Shown here: in pieces, positions 6,110-14,231 of the stretch
Position numbering within the stretch: position 1 is the stretch's first letter
Layout of the letters: each line of letters opens with the position of its first letter
NCBI RefSeq assembly: GCF_027925145.1
Contig: NZ_AP027130.1
Span: forward strand, 744,001 to 808,000
DNA: 64,000 bases
Direction of reading: 5' to 3'
From: Thermodesulfomicrobium sp. WS
GTDB taxonomy: Bacteria; Desulfobacterota; Desulfovibrionia; Desulfovibrionales; Desulfomicrobiaceae
Notes under the pieces: model-generated
Told to the model about the DNA's origin: nothing
Seen by the model: the letters and a program-made list of their open reading frames with translations, nothing else
Databases searched by the model: none
Position numbers and translations under genes: made by a program

Positions 6110-8739
6110 TTGGCCATATTGGCCAGAATGTTTTCGTGGTGGAATTCGTACTCCATGTCCATGGTATGGCACACGGCGCAATTGCCTCGGGCGCCGATGG
6201 GCGCGGAGATGCCTTGGTACTGCAGCGGCTGGATGGCGTCCCGCTGGCTGGCGAAGGGGTTTTGCGCCGGATATTCGGCGTGCGTGGGGCCGTGGCAGAC
6301 CGGACAGTGCAGGCCCGCGTCGTCGGTACGGCTGCGATAGAGCTCCTTTTCCCCTCGGGCCCAGGTGTTGAACGCCGAGATCCCTTTGTCCTGCGGGCGG
6401 GTGAAGTTCTGGTGGCAGGTGAGGCAATCGGGCTCGTCTTTCCAGGGCGTGCGCGGTTGGACGGCCTCCACCGAATCCACGCTCCGGGGGCGCACGCCTT
6501 GCATGAGACGCTTGGCCTTGGGTTTGCCGGCGTCGGCCTCGGCACGAAGGAGCGAAAGGGCGTGGTCTTCCAGGGTGCCGTGGCAGGAGACGCAGGTCAT
6601 CCCGCGTTGGGCGTGGACGCCGCGGGCGCAGCGGCTATAGCTGGTGGGCCCGGTGGGATGGCAGGCGTGGCAGGGCTCGGCCCCAGGCCGGTCCGCCAGG
6701 TAGTGGACGTGGAAGCCGTGCAAGGCTGCCGGGAGGTTGAGGAGATCGGGGTTGCCCTTGGCGCCGAAGAGCGGATCCGGATGGCAGCTCTGGCACAGGA
6801 CCGGGGCGCCGGCCTGGGCCGTGGCCATGAGCTTGGTCTGGTGGCGGCGGTCATGGCGGGCGAGGATGTCCGACGCTGTGGTGGCGGCAATGCCCATGGC
6901 CCCCTGCCGGCGCCAGGTGCCGCCATGGCAGTTTTTACAGCCGATTTCCGTGGATACGGGCAGGACCACTTGGGTGGAGGCCAGAAGCGAGCCGCTTGCC
7001 GCATCTCGGGCTTCCACGGTCCACACGGGATACGGGTCGATGACGCCGTCGTCGCGGTACGGCAGGGCCGGGATGCCGTTGGCCATAAAGAGCGCCTGCC
7101 CTTCCACCAGGTGCATCACCCCGGAAGGAGTGAGCCCCTTGGCGCTGGTGTCCGCAGGGAGCTCTTTGCCGACCAGGCTCTTGGCGTACTTCCAAAAATC
7201 CACCTGGCCGCTGGGGTGCTCGTGGCCTGGGGGCGCGATGTAGCGCAACTCGACGCCTTCGGAGACCAGTTGCGGTAGCGGGCCGCGTCGCACGAGCTGC
7301 GCCATGAGCGTGCTTCCGGGCGGCAGGAGCGAAAACTGGGCGTCACAATCGGAGATGCATTTTTCGCCCAAGGTGCACCAGGCAAGCAGCACGTATTCGG
7401 ACGTTTCCTTGGAAAACGCAGGGATGGATTGGTCGAGGGCTGGCCGCGGCAGCATGGGTTCCTCCACCCGGGGGGTGAGGCTCGCCACATAACTGGCCAG
7501 GGCGTGGCGCTCGGCCGCGGTGCCCACAAAGCGCGGCATGTAGCCGTAGATCTTGCCCATGCCGGTAAGCAGGCTCTCCATGCCCATAAGCCCGAAGGAG
7601 GCAGAGAGCTTGCGGATGTCGTTGAGCGGCCCGCCGATGGAGTGACAGGCGGCGCATTGCCCGCGGAAGAGCTCTTTTCCGGCGGCCAGAGGATCGGTGA
7701 GATCCGCATACTGGTTCCAGGCCGAGGCCTTGAGGTAGCCTTGGGAGAGCATCGGGACATCGTCTTGGAGCACGCCGTTGGAAAAGAGGTGGCCGACGAT
7801 GAGATACGGCCGGCGTCCGGCCTCGCGGATCCATTCGAAGCTCCCCAGGGAGGCGATGCCCATAACGAGCAGGGCCACTGCCGCCGAACGCTTGAGCTGC
7901 GCGGGCATGCGGATGGCCAGGATCAGGCCGCCGGCCACGAGCAGGGCGCAGACCCCGTACAAGGTGGTAAAGAGACGCGGGATCTCTGGATTGCCGCCAA
8001 GGATGAGCAGCCGTTGGGCCTCTGGGATGACCTGGAGATACCACCATCCTGACGGGAGCAGCGCGGCAAAGGGCAGGATGAGCCAGAGGGCGTTGAGGCG
8101 CACCAGGCGCTCACGGGCGGCGTTGTCCTTTTCCCATGCCGCGGTGACCAGACCGTAGAGGCCGGCCAGCGAGAGCGCAAAGGCCGTGCGGAAGACCAGC
8201 GCCGGCCAGAAGGACGGGTTGAAGAATCCGTCCCAGAAATTGCGGGTGGTCAGCCAGTCTCCAGGCGTGAGCATGAAGCCGATGATGCCGTTGATCATGA
8301 AGAGCGACATCCATCCGCACACAAAATAGACCCAGCCAATGGCCAAGTGCAGCCTGCGCTGGATCTTTCCGAAGAGATAGAAATAGAGAAAAAGAGAGAT
8401 GATTTCGCCGGCAAAAAAGACCCATTCCGTGGCCCAGGCGAAAACGAATGTATGGATGAGAATGCTCGTGGCATGGGGGGAGAGCAGCGATATGATGAAC
8501 CAAATGCCGACTCCAGTGATTCCTCCCAGTACCATGGTAACGATGAGGAAAAATTTGGTATGCCGCTTGATGTATTCCAAAAGATGGTTGTCGCCCGTGC
8601 GGTACGCCCAGTGTTCCATCGTCACCAAAAAGAGTCCGCCGCCTACGGCAAAGTGGGCGATGTAGACATGAAATATAGCAATGAGCGCTACGAGCAGTCC
8701 CCCGCCTGCTGCATTGAGTTCCCAGACTGGAAAGTTCAT
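6106..8739 (-). CDS. Cytochrome bd-like membrane domain fused to an eight-haem cytochrome c domain
   Basis: The 877-residue protein has two parts. Residues 1-320 hold about eight or nine membrane helices that resemble the N-terminal part of CydA, with early His residues, an FFAGEIISLFLY segment like the haem-binding Glu helix of CydA, and SLFMINGIIGFMLTPG. The GRQPW quinol-loop signature is absent. Residues 350-877 hold eight CXXCH motifs (at about 362, 601, 649, 690, 716, 772, 812 and 854), so eight c-type haems, presumably periplasmic. The start at 8739 has AGGAGG 7 bases upstream and overlaps the stop of the preceding membrane subunit. The likely role is electron transfer between the membrane pool and periplasmic carriers rather than oxygen reduction. 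The exact reaction is unknown. Confidence 0.82.
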   Translation of the reverse strand: MNFPVWELNAAGGGLLVALIAIFHVYIAHFAVGGGLFLVTMEHWAYRTGDNHLLEYIKRHTKFFLIVTMVLGGITGVGIWFIISLLSPHATSILIHTFVFAWATEWVFFAGEIISLFLYFYLFGKIQRRLHLAIGWVYFVCGWMSLFMINGIIGFMLTPGDWLTTRNFWDGFFNPSFWPALVFRTAFALSLAGLYGLVTAAWEKDNAARERLVRLNALWLILPFAALLPSGWWYLQVIPEAQRLLILGGNPEIPRLFTTLYGVCALLVAGGLILAIRMPAQLKRSAAVALLVMGIASLGSFEWIREAGRRPYLIVGHLFSNGVLQDDVPMLSQGYLKASAWNQYADLTDPLAAGKELFRGQCAACHSIGGPLNDIRKLSASFGLMGMESLLTGMGKIYGYMPRFVGTAAERHALASYVASLTPRVEEPMLPRPALDQSIPAFSKETSEYVLLAWCTLGEKCISDCDAQFSLLPPGSTLMAQLVRRGPLPQLVSEGVELRYIAPPGHEHPSGQVDFWKYAKSLVGKELPADTSAKGLTPSGVMHLVEGQALFMANGIPALPYRDDGVIDPYPVWTVEARDAASGSLLASTQVVLPVSTEIGCKNCHGGTWRRQGAMGIAATTASDILARHDRRHQTKLMATAQAGAPVLCQSCHPDPLFGAKGNPDLLNLPAALHGFHVHYLADRPGAEPCHACHPTGPTSYSRCARGVHAQRGMTCVSCHGTLEDHALSLLRAEADAGKPKAKRLMQGVRPRSVDSVEAVQPRTPWKDEPDCLTCHQNFTRPQDKGISAFNTWARGEKELYRSRTDDAGLHCPVCHGPTHAEYPAQNPFASQRDAIQPLQYQGISAPIGARGNCAVCHTMDMEYEFHHENILANMAN

Positions 8740-9797
8740 GACCGCACCTCCTTGTGCCCATCGGCAATGACTGCTCGGATCATCCATACGATGACGCCGA
8801 TGCCAACGATGAATGTGGCAAGGAACATGATCAACGATCCATACTCATGGGTTACCGTGCGTTGGTAGACGGAAAAGTAGGGTTCGAGATAGAGATCACG
8901 GATCATATCCCGTAGAGCCACCATGAGGATGACTGTGGTGAGCAGCAGCCCGGTGGTGGTTGCCAGGCGTTTTTGCAAGGCCGTAGCAATACTGACAAGA
9001 CCAAGGATGGCGCCGAGGGCGAAGGTGAGTGTGGGGAGCATCGTGCCGCCACCGATGGCGTGGGCGACGTGCTGGGGGAGTGCGGAGTAGAACCACATGC
9101 CCGTGGCGTATTGCCCCATGGAAGCACCGGCGTACCAGGTAAGGCCATGGGATACCCATTGGGCAGAGAGCCATCCCCGGTGCGCGGCCCAAGCCAGCCC
9201 CAGTCCGGCGACAGCCACTGAGGCCAGGACGAAGTGGAGGTAACGGGGAGCCAGGGTGGGGTCTTCCAGGTTGAGGATGGTCCCGTGGGGATTGTGGAAA
9301 TAGGCCTGCCAGCGGGCGGGGGCGAGCATCAGGGTCATGTTGTTGGTGTAGATGAAGGCCACGGTGGCCAGGCATGCGGCCATGAAGGCAAAGACCGCCG
9401 TGCGGGCGCCGCCGAGCTCGTGGTAGCGGAAATCCACCAGATACGCGGCGAGATACGCGAGGATCACCAGCGCGATGACCGAGATCCAGGGCACGGCCAT
9501 GAGCACGCTGCTGGTGTAGAGAAATTGGCCGTAGAGTACTTGGGTGAAGAGCAGCGGCGCCACGCCGAAGTTGACGGCAAAGGCGATGGTGAACGGGAGC
9601 TTGGTGGCCAGGGTTTCCGTGGCCGGTGCGGGGGCGCCGCCGCGTGCGAGACTTACGGCCACGGCGATGAGGCTTCCGCCGAGCATGAGGTTCATGAACA
9701 GGAAATGGACGACGAGGGTGACGAATTGCAGCACCACGAACCATCCTGGCTCTACCGGGACGGCGAGGGCTTGGGGAATGAGGCGGCTTGCATCCAT
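8736..9797 (-). CDS. Membrane subunit of a cytochrome bd-like oxidoreductase
   Basis: A 353-residue integral membrane protein with about eight or nine hydrophobic helices and short loops. Conserved-looking His residues sit in helices (for example VVHFLFMN, LHFVLAS, HVAHAIGGG) and could bind haem b. Its helix layout and glycine-rich first helix pair resemble the membrane domain of the downstream octahaem protein, so the two likely form a heterodimer like the two subunits of bd-type enzymes. The stop overlaps the partner's ATG (ATGA), which supports stoichiometric translation. A GGAG ribosome site precedes the ATG at 9797. The specific family is not certain from sequence reading alone. Confidence 0.68.
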   Translation of the reverse strand: MDASRLIPQALAVPVEPGWFVVLQFVTLVVHFLFMNLMLGGSLIAVAVSLARGGAPAPATETLATKLPFTIAFAVNFGVAPLLFTQVLYGQFLYTSSVLMAVPWISVIALVILAYLAAYLVDFRYHELGGARTAVFAFMAACLATVAFIYTNNMTLMLAPARWQAYFHNPHGTILNLEDPTLAPRYLHFVLASVAVAGLGLAWAAHRGWLSAQWVSHGLTWYAGASMGQYATGMWFYSALPQHVAHAIGGGTMLPTLTFALGAILGLVSIATALQKRLATTTGLLLTTVILMVALRDMIRDLYLEPYFSVYQRTVTHEYGSLIMFLATFIVGIGVIVWMIRAVIADGHKEVRS

Positions 9798-9925
9798 ACG
9801 CGCTCCTTGGAGGAAATAAGGACAGGATGACGCGCGCCATAGCAGAGCTTCTGGCCTTCCGTCAAAGGGCTGGGCGCATTGGGCAAAGGAGAGCCGGGCA
9901 GTGGGATTTAGGCCGCAGCGGCATC

Positions 9926-9961
9926 AAAAAAAAGGCCTTGCCGCGTGGGTGTGGCAAGGCC
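9926..9961 (-). terminator. Intrinsic terminator of the tRNA-Lys/tRNA-Glu cluster
   Basis: On the minus strand a 9-bp perfect stem (GGCCTTGCC with GGCAAGGCC, 9961-9934) is followed directly by eight T (9933-9926). It lies 12 bases after the last tRNA-Glu and is the first strong terminator after tRNA-Leu at 12954 on this strand. Confidence 0.93.
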
Positions 9962-9972
9962 GTGGTCCGCTG

Positions 9973-10048
9973 TGGCGTCCCCAAGGGGATTTGAACCCCT
10001 GTTACCGGCGTGAGAGGCCGATGTCCTGGGCCACTAGACGATGGGGAC
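9973..10048 (-). tRNA. tRNA-Glu (anticodon CTC), copy 2 of the tandem pair
   Basis: A 76-base cloverleaf with encoded CCA (complement of 9973-9975). Acceptor stem GTCCCCA/TGGGGAC, anticodon loop CTCTCAC giving CTC, and T loop TTCAAAT. It differs from the neighbouring copy at three positions: the D arm, the outermost anticodon-stem pair (G-U instead of G-C) and the T loop. Confidence 0.95.
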
Positions 10049-10057
10049 CCGGAAGAG

Positions 10058-10133
10058 TGGCGTCCCCAAGGGGGTTTGAACCCCTGTTACCGGCGTGAGA
10101 GGCCGGTGTCCTAGGCCACTAGACGATGGGGAC
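10058..10133 (-). tRNA. tRNA-Glu (anticodon CTC), copy 1 of the tandem pair
   Basis: A 76-base cloverleaf with encoded CCA, a fully paired anticodon stem CCGGC/GCCGG and loop CTCTCAC. It is separated from the second copy by only 9 bases and from tRNA-Lys by 5 bases, so the three are surely processed from one transcript. Confidence 0.95.
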
Positions 10134-10138
10134 GCACG

Positions 10139-10214
10139 TGGTGGGCCGTGAAGGGATCGAACCTTCGACTCTCTGCTTAAAAGGCAGATACTCTACCGTC
10201 TGAGTTAACGGCCC
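10139..10214 (-). tRNA. tRNA-Lys (anticodon TTT)
   Basis: A 76-base cloverleaf with encoded CCA. Acceptor stem GGGCCGT/ACGGCCC, anticodon loop CTTTTAA giving TTT, T loop TTCGATC. It is the first tRNA of the Lys-Glu-Glu cluster and lies 18 bases after the ABC permease stop. Confidence 0.96.
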
Positions 10215-10229
10215 GATGTCGAGAAGCCG

Positions 10230-10259
10230 CCCTTAGCGGGAGTGCTCGGCTGCTGTCAA
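10230..10259 (-). promoter_or_regulatory. Probable promoter of the tRNA-Lys/Glu cluster
   Basis: TTGACA (10259-10254), an 18-base spacer and TAAGGG (10235-10230) on the minus strand, about 16 bases before tRNA-Lys. The -35 lies inside the last codons of the ABC permease gene, so the cluster can be expressed alone as well as by read-through. Confidence 0.52.
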
Positions 10260-11153
10260 CCGATTTTGCATGCTCGCGTGGCCGCGGGCAAGACGGCCCT
10301 CGACCATCTGGGCCAAGGAGGACAGCACGGTGGTGAGAAGGAAATAGATGACGGCCACTGCGGTCCAGACCTCGAAGGTGCGGTAGGTGGTGGCCATGAG
10401 CTGCATGCCTTGGAAGGTGAGCTCCTGGATGGAAATGACCGCCATGATGGCGGAATCCTTGACGGTGGAGATGCCTTGCCCCGCCAAGGGCGGCACCATG
10501 ACCCGCAGCGCCTGGGGCAGGACCACGTGGCGCAGGATTTGCCCTTGGGAGAGCCCGAGGGCAGAGCCGGCGTCCCATTGCCCGCGGGGGATGGATTCGA
10601 TGCCGGTCCGGACGATTTCGGCCACGTAGGCCCCCTCCATGAGGCCCAAGATGCACGCTGCGGACCACAGGGCGTGCATCTGGCTCACCGGGCCGAAGGC
10701 AAATTCCAAGAGGCCCCGAATAGTGCCGGTGGCGGTGCGGGCGGCGCTATGCAGGTGGCTGAGCAACGGGATCTGGTCCGCGAGGAAGAAATAGCCGAGA
10801 AAGACGAGCACCAGCGGCGGGATATTGCGGATGCCGTGGATGAGGCATGCCGAGAGGGCGCGCAGATACGGCCAGTGGCTCACCCGGCACAGCCCGCCCA
10901 CGGCGCCAAGGACTATGGCGATCAGTCCGCCCCAGCAGGAAAGACGCAGGGTTTGGGCAACCCCTTGGAGAAGCAGCCCCGGGGCAAGCGCAGGTTCGGT
11001 GCGTACGAGATAGGGGACAAGGGATTTCCAGTCCCAATCGTAGGGCACCTGGTGTTGGGCGCGCAGCGCGATCCCTGCCCCGGCGGCGGCAAGGGTGAGG
11101 AGGATGAGAAAGTCAGGCCACAGCCGGCGCCGTGGCCTGCGAGTCTTTTTCAT
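10233..11153 (-). CDS. Polar amino-acid ABC transporter permease
   Basis: A 306-residue inner-membrane permease of the His/Glu/Gln type. An N-terminal helix (residues 12-28) and a periplasmic stretch precede the core of about five helices. The permease-to-ATPase coupling motif is visible as GSALGLSQGQILRHVVLPQALR (cut here to its key residues G, G and QALR). The start at 11153 is taken because it overlaps the binding-protein stop as ATGA. No ribosome site is present, so translation should be coupled. Together with the second permease and the binding protein it would form a heterodimeric importer. The ATPase gene is not in this stretch. Confidence 0.86.
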   Translation of the reverse strand: MKKTRRPRRRLWPDFLILLTLAAAGAGIALRAQHQVPYDWDWKSLVPYLVRTEPALAPGLLLQGVAQTLRLSCWGGLIAIVLGAVGGLCRVSHWPYLRALSACLIHGIRNIPPLVLVFLGYFFLADQIPLLSHLHSAARTATGTIRGLLEFAFGPVSQMHALWSAACILGLMEGAYVAEIVRTGIESIPRGQWDAGSALGLSQGQILRHVVLPQALRVMVPPLAGQGISTVKDSAIMAVISIQELTFQGMQLMATTYRTFEVWTAVAVIYFLLTTVLSSLAQMVEGRLARGHASMQNRLTAAEHSR

Positions 11154-11953
11154 TGGAGGCGCGACTGCCAATCCAGGGTGCGGAACCAGTAGGTGTAGCG
11201 CTCTTCCAGCCAGCCTTGGGTTTGCTGGATGGTGATCCAGTTGTTGAGGAAATTGAGGAAGTCGTGGTCGCCCTTGGGCACGGCGAAGCCGATGGGTTCG
11301 CGGGTGAAGGTCTGGCCCGCAAGGGGCAGATAGAGGCGGTCCTTGTGGCGTACTGCCTGGTGTTCGGGGAAGGGCGCCGAGGCCACCATGGCGTGGGCGC
11401 GGCCGGTGAGGACCTCTTGGAGGGCCTGGGCCTCGTCCTCGAACATGCGCATGGTGGCTTTGGGCATGAACTTCTGGACCGCGGCCACGGAGGTGGCGCC
11501 GGTCTTCACCGCAATGACGACGTCCGGGCTGTTGAAGGCATCGAGGCTTGTCTTGTGGGATGCTGTTTGGGCATTGGCCACGATGGACATGCCGGAGAAC
11601 TCGTAGGGGATGCTGAAATTGACCTTGAGGTTCCGTGCCGGCGTAATGCCCATGCCGCCGATGATGATGTCGAACTTGCCGGCCAGCAGCGCCGGGATGA
11701 TGCCCGACCACTTGGTGGGCACGAATTCCACCTGTACCCCCATGTCTTCGGCCAGCTTGCGGGCCACGTCGATTTCAAAGCCCATGTACTCGCCGTTTTT
11801 GTCCTTCATGGCCCAGGGGACGAAGGTGTCGAATCCGACCCGAAGCACCCCACGGCGCACGACTTCATCCAAGGTGTTTTGTGCCGAGCTTGGCGCGGCG
11901 AAACCCAAAAGAACCATGGCAAGAAGCAGCAAGGAACGTACACGATGGCGCAT
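11150..11953 (-). CDS. Periplasmic amino-acid-binding protein of an ABC transporter
   Basis: A 267-residue family 3 solute-binding protein. The signal peptide covers about residues 1-24 (hydrophobic core [12 protein letters not shown], cleavage near SSAQ). The mature protein shows the family pattern [38 protein letters not shown] and [15 protein letters not shown], which form the ligand cleft for polar amino acids. The exact ligand cannot be read from the sequence. A GGAGG ribosome site lies 6 bases before the ATG at 11953, inside the unusually extended 3' end of the upstream permease gene. It is followed by the second permease with an ATGA overlap. Confidence 0.9.
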   Translation of the reverse strand: MRHRVRSLLLLAMVLLGFAAPSSAQNTLDEVVRRGVLRVGFDTFVPWAMKDKNGEYMGFEIDVARKLAEDMGVQVEFVPTKWSGIIPALLAGKFDIIIGGMGITPARNLKVNFSIPYEFSGMSIVANAQTASHKTSLDAFNSPDVVIAVKTGATSVAAVQKFMPKATMRMFEDEAQALQEVLTGRAHAMVASAPFPEHQAVRHKDRLYLPLAGQTFTREPIGFAVPKGDHDFLNFLNNWITIQQTQGWLEERYTYWFRTLDWQSRLQ

Positions 11954-12818
11954 GACAACCTCCAGAAAGCGGGTTGAGGGATGAGGGACCGTGCATGCGG
12001 AATGCGACCCACGAGAGGGTTCCCGTGAGCACGAGATACATGCCGGCGACGAAAAACCAGGTCTCGAAGACGAGAAACGTCTCCGCCACCACGGCGCCGG
12101 CGCGCATGGTGAGGTCGTAGACCGCGATGGTGGACACCAGGGCAGAGTCCTTGATGAGGGAGACCCCTTGGTTCACCAATGCAGGAAGCACCGTGCGCAC
12201 GGCTTGGGGCAGGACGACCCGAGTCCACAGGTGCCAGGAGGACAGGCCCAGGCTGCGTCCGGCTTCCCATTGGCCTTGGGGTACGGCCAGGATGCCGGCG
12301 CGCAGGATCTCCGAGGCATACGCCCCCTCGAACAGGGCCAGGGCCACGATGGCGGTGACGAATCGGTCAATGCCGAGGATCGGGGCGGCGACGAAATAGA
12401 GGAAGAAAATCTGGACGATGAGCGGGGTGTTGCGCACTGCATCCAGCACCACCCGGGAGACGGCGCGGGCCACGGGCGAGGCCGATAGCCGCATGAGGGC
12501 AAGGCTCACGGCTCCCAGGGCCATGCCGCCAAGCCCCCAGAGGCTCACCTGGATGGTTTGGGCAAGACCGAGGAGGATGGGGCCCGGGGCGAGACCGTCC
12601 TGGGTGCGGAGCACATACGGCCAGAGCCGGCTCCATTGCCAGGTGTAGCCCACGTGCTCCGCTCCACGTATGAGCAGCCACCCGAGGACGGCCAGGGTGA
12701 GCAGCACCCGCGCCCACACCCATCCCGGATGGTGCCACCAGATCCTCCAGCATAATGGAATGCGCACGCCAAACAGCATACCCTCGTAGTACGCCACAGG
12801 GTGGAAAAAGTCCATCAT
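11865..12818 (-). CDS. Polar amino-acid ABC transporter permease with an odd C-terminal tail
   Basis: A permease of the same family as the one at 10233, with an N-terminal helix, a periplasmic stretch and the coupling region [16 protein letters not shown] followed by QAVR. The family-like part ends near SWVAFRMHG. About 40 further residues, rich in Cys, Ser and Lys, read 89 bases into the binding-protein gene in another frame and resemble no transporter end. This could be a lost stop codon or a small frameshift. The start is uncertain: no good ribosome site precedes the ATGs at 12860, 12818 or 12815. I chose 12818, which gives 317 residues. It lies just after tRNA-Leu. Confidence 0.78.
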   Translation of the reverse strand: MMDFFHPVAYYEGMLFGVRIPLCWRIWWHHPGWVWARVLLTLAVLGWLLIRGAEHVGYTWQWSRLWPYVLRTQDGLAPGPILLGLAQTIQVSLWGLGGMALGAVSLALMRLSASPVARAVSRVVLDAVRNTPLIVQIFFLYFVAAPILGIDRFVTAIVALALFEGAYASEILRAGILAVPQGQWEAGRSLGLSSWHLWTRVVLPQAVRTVLPALVNQGVSLIKDSALVSTIAVYDLTMRAGAVVAETFLVFETWFFVAGMYLVLTGTLSWVAFRMHGPSSLNPLSGGCHAPSCTFLAASCHGSFGFRRAKLGTKHLG

Positions 12819-12868
12819 CGCAAAACTGGAGGCAGTCCCATGGGGAGCAGAGGTGCGCATGGGGGCGA

Positions 12869-12954
12869 TGGTGCCCGGGGCGGGATTTGAACCCGCACGG
12901 CCCGAAAGCCAAGGGATTTTAAGTCCCTGGTGTCTACCGTTCCACCACCCGGGC
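12869..12954 (-). tRNA. tRNA-Leu (anticodon TAA)
   Basis: An 86-base class II tRNA with a long variable arm and encoded CCA. Acceptor stem GCCCGGG/CCCGGGC, anticodon stem AGGGA/TCCCT around loop CTTAAAA, giving TAA. A good promoter sits just upstream and no terminator follows before the ABC permease gene. Confidence 0.96.
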
Positions 12955-12964
12955 AGGAAAGGCG

Positions 12965-12993
12965 ACTGTAGGCGCAGTGTCTGCCTGGGTCAA
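12965..12993 (-). promoter_or_regulatory. Probable promoter of tRNA-Leu
   Basis: TTGACC (12993-12988), a 17-base spacer and TACAGT (12970-12965) on the minus strand, with a predicted start a few bases before the tRNA. It overlaps the sdaA stop codon. This is among the best sigma-70 type matches in the window. Confidence 0.65.
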
Positions 12994-14222
12994 TCGCCTT
13001 GGGAAGAGAGGCTCTTTGAAGTTTTCTCGGAGCCTTGGAACACCCGGGCCAGTCCGCCTTGCGCGGTCTCCCGGTACAGGGAAGGAAGGTCGTGGCCGGT
13101 CTGCTGCATGGCCTCCACCACCTGATCGAAACTGATGAGATGGCGGCCGTCGGTGAGCAGGGCATACTCCGCGGCGGACAGGGCACGGATGGCGGCAAAG
13201 GCGTTGCGCTCGATGCAGGGGACCTGCACCAGCCCCAGGATAGGGTCGCAGGTGAGCCCCAAGTGGTGCTCCAAACCCATCTCGGCGGCGTATTCCACCT
13301 GAGCCGGAGATCCGCCGAGGATCTGCGCCGCAGCGGCGGCGGCCATGGCGCAGGCCACGCCCACTTCGCCCTGGCAGCCCACCTCCGCCCCGGCGATGGA
13401 GGCATTGGTCTTGACGATGTTGCCCACCAGCCCTGCCGTGGCCAAGGCCCGGAGGATGTCCGTTTCGTCCAGTTCCATGTCCTTGTGGAGATAGGCGAGC
13501 ACCGCCGGTACGATCCCACATGACCCGCAGGTGGGGGCGGTAACCACCATGCCGCCTGCGGCGTTGTGCTCCGCCACCGCCAGGGCGTAGGCGGTAAGCA
13601 GGGCCGTGCGCCGCATGCTTCCACGCAGGTTCTTGGCGCGGGCAAGGACGGACTTGGCCTTGCGCTGGAGCTTGAGTCCTCCGGGGAGCACCCCTTCGGC
13701 CTTGCTGCCTTCGCTGATGGCGGCGCGCATGGCGCTCCACACCTTGGCCAGGTATTCCCAGATGTCCGGCTCCACGTCGTCCACCAAGGCCCAGAAGGGG
13801 CGGCCGGAGTCCTGCGCCCAGGCGAGGATCGTGGCCATGTGGCGCAGGGGGTAGATGGACGGCGCCGGTTCCACCTGGCCGCTTGGCTCGCGGATCTCTC
13901 CGCCGCCGATGCTGAACACCGTCCAGGTGGCCGTGGGGGTGCCCTGCTCCGAGAGGGTTTCGAAGGTCATGCCATTGGGATGAAAGGCCAGCGGCTTGGG
14001 ATCCCAGAGGATTTCCGCCTGCAGGGGGGCAAGTCCCTGGAGGATGGCCTGGTCCGTCAAGTGGCCTTTGCCGGTGGCGGCGAGGCTCCCATGCAGGGTG
14101 ACGCGCACGCGGGCGGCGTCCGGATGTTTTTGCCGAAAGACCTCCGCGGCCCGGCGCGGACCCATGGTATGGCTGCTGGAGGGGCCCATGCCGATACGGT
14201 AGAGTTCTCGCAGGGACTGCAT
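12990..14222 (-). CDS. sdaA: L-serine ammonia-lyase (iron-sulfur serine dehydratase)
   Basis: A 410-residue single-chain enzyme that converts L-serine to pyruvate and ammonia with an oxygen-sensitive [4Fe-4S] cluster. The N-terminal domain shows GPSSSHTMGPRRAA. The C-terminal domain carries the cluster ligands in APTCGSCGIVP and in LTCDPILGLVQVPCIERN. Alpha and beta parts are fused in one chain, as in enteric SdaA, rather than split as in many Gram-positives. A GGAG (GGAGTCC) lies 7-8 bases before the ATG at 14222. It follows the DUF4139 gene by 9 bases on the same strand. Confidence 0.94.
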   Translation of the reverse strand: MQSLRELYRIGMGPSSSHTMGPRRAAEVFRQKHPDAARVRVTLHGSLAATGKGHLTDQAILQGLAPLQAEILWDPKPLAFHPNGMTFETLSEQGTPTATWTVFSIGGGEIREPSGQVEPAPSIYPLRHMATILAWAQDSGRPFWALVDDVEPDIWEYLAKVWSAMRAAISEGSKAEGVLPGGLKLQRKAKSVLARAKNLRGSMRRTALLTAYALAVAEHNAAGGMVVTAPTCGSCGIVPAVLAYLHKDMELDETDILRALATAGLVGNIVKTNASIAGAEVGCQGEVGVACAMAAAAAAQILGGSPAQVEYAAEMGLEHHLGLTCDPILGLVQVPCIERNAFAAIRALSAAEYALLTDGRHLISFDQVVEAMQQTGHDLPSLYRETAQGGLARVFQGSEKTSKSLSSQGD

Positions 14223-14231
14223 CGTGGACTC

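Noticed and set aside
10233-11711. Apparent 492-residue fusion ending in an ABC permease
   Set aside because: The upstream part is the binding-protein gene read in another frame; the permease starts at the ATGA overlap at 11153.
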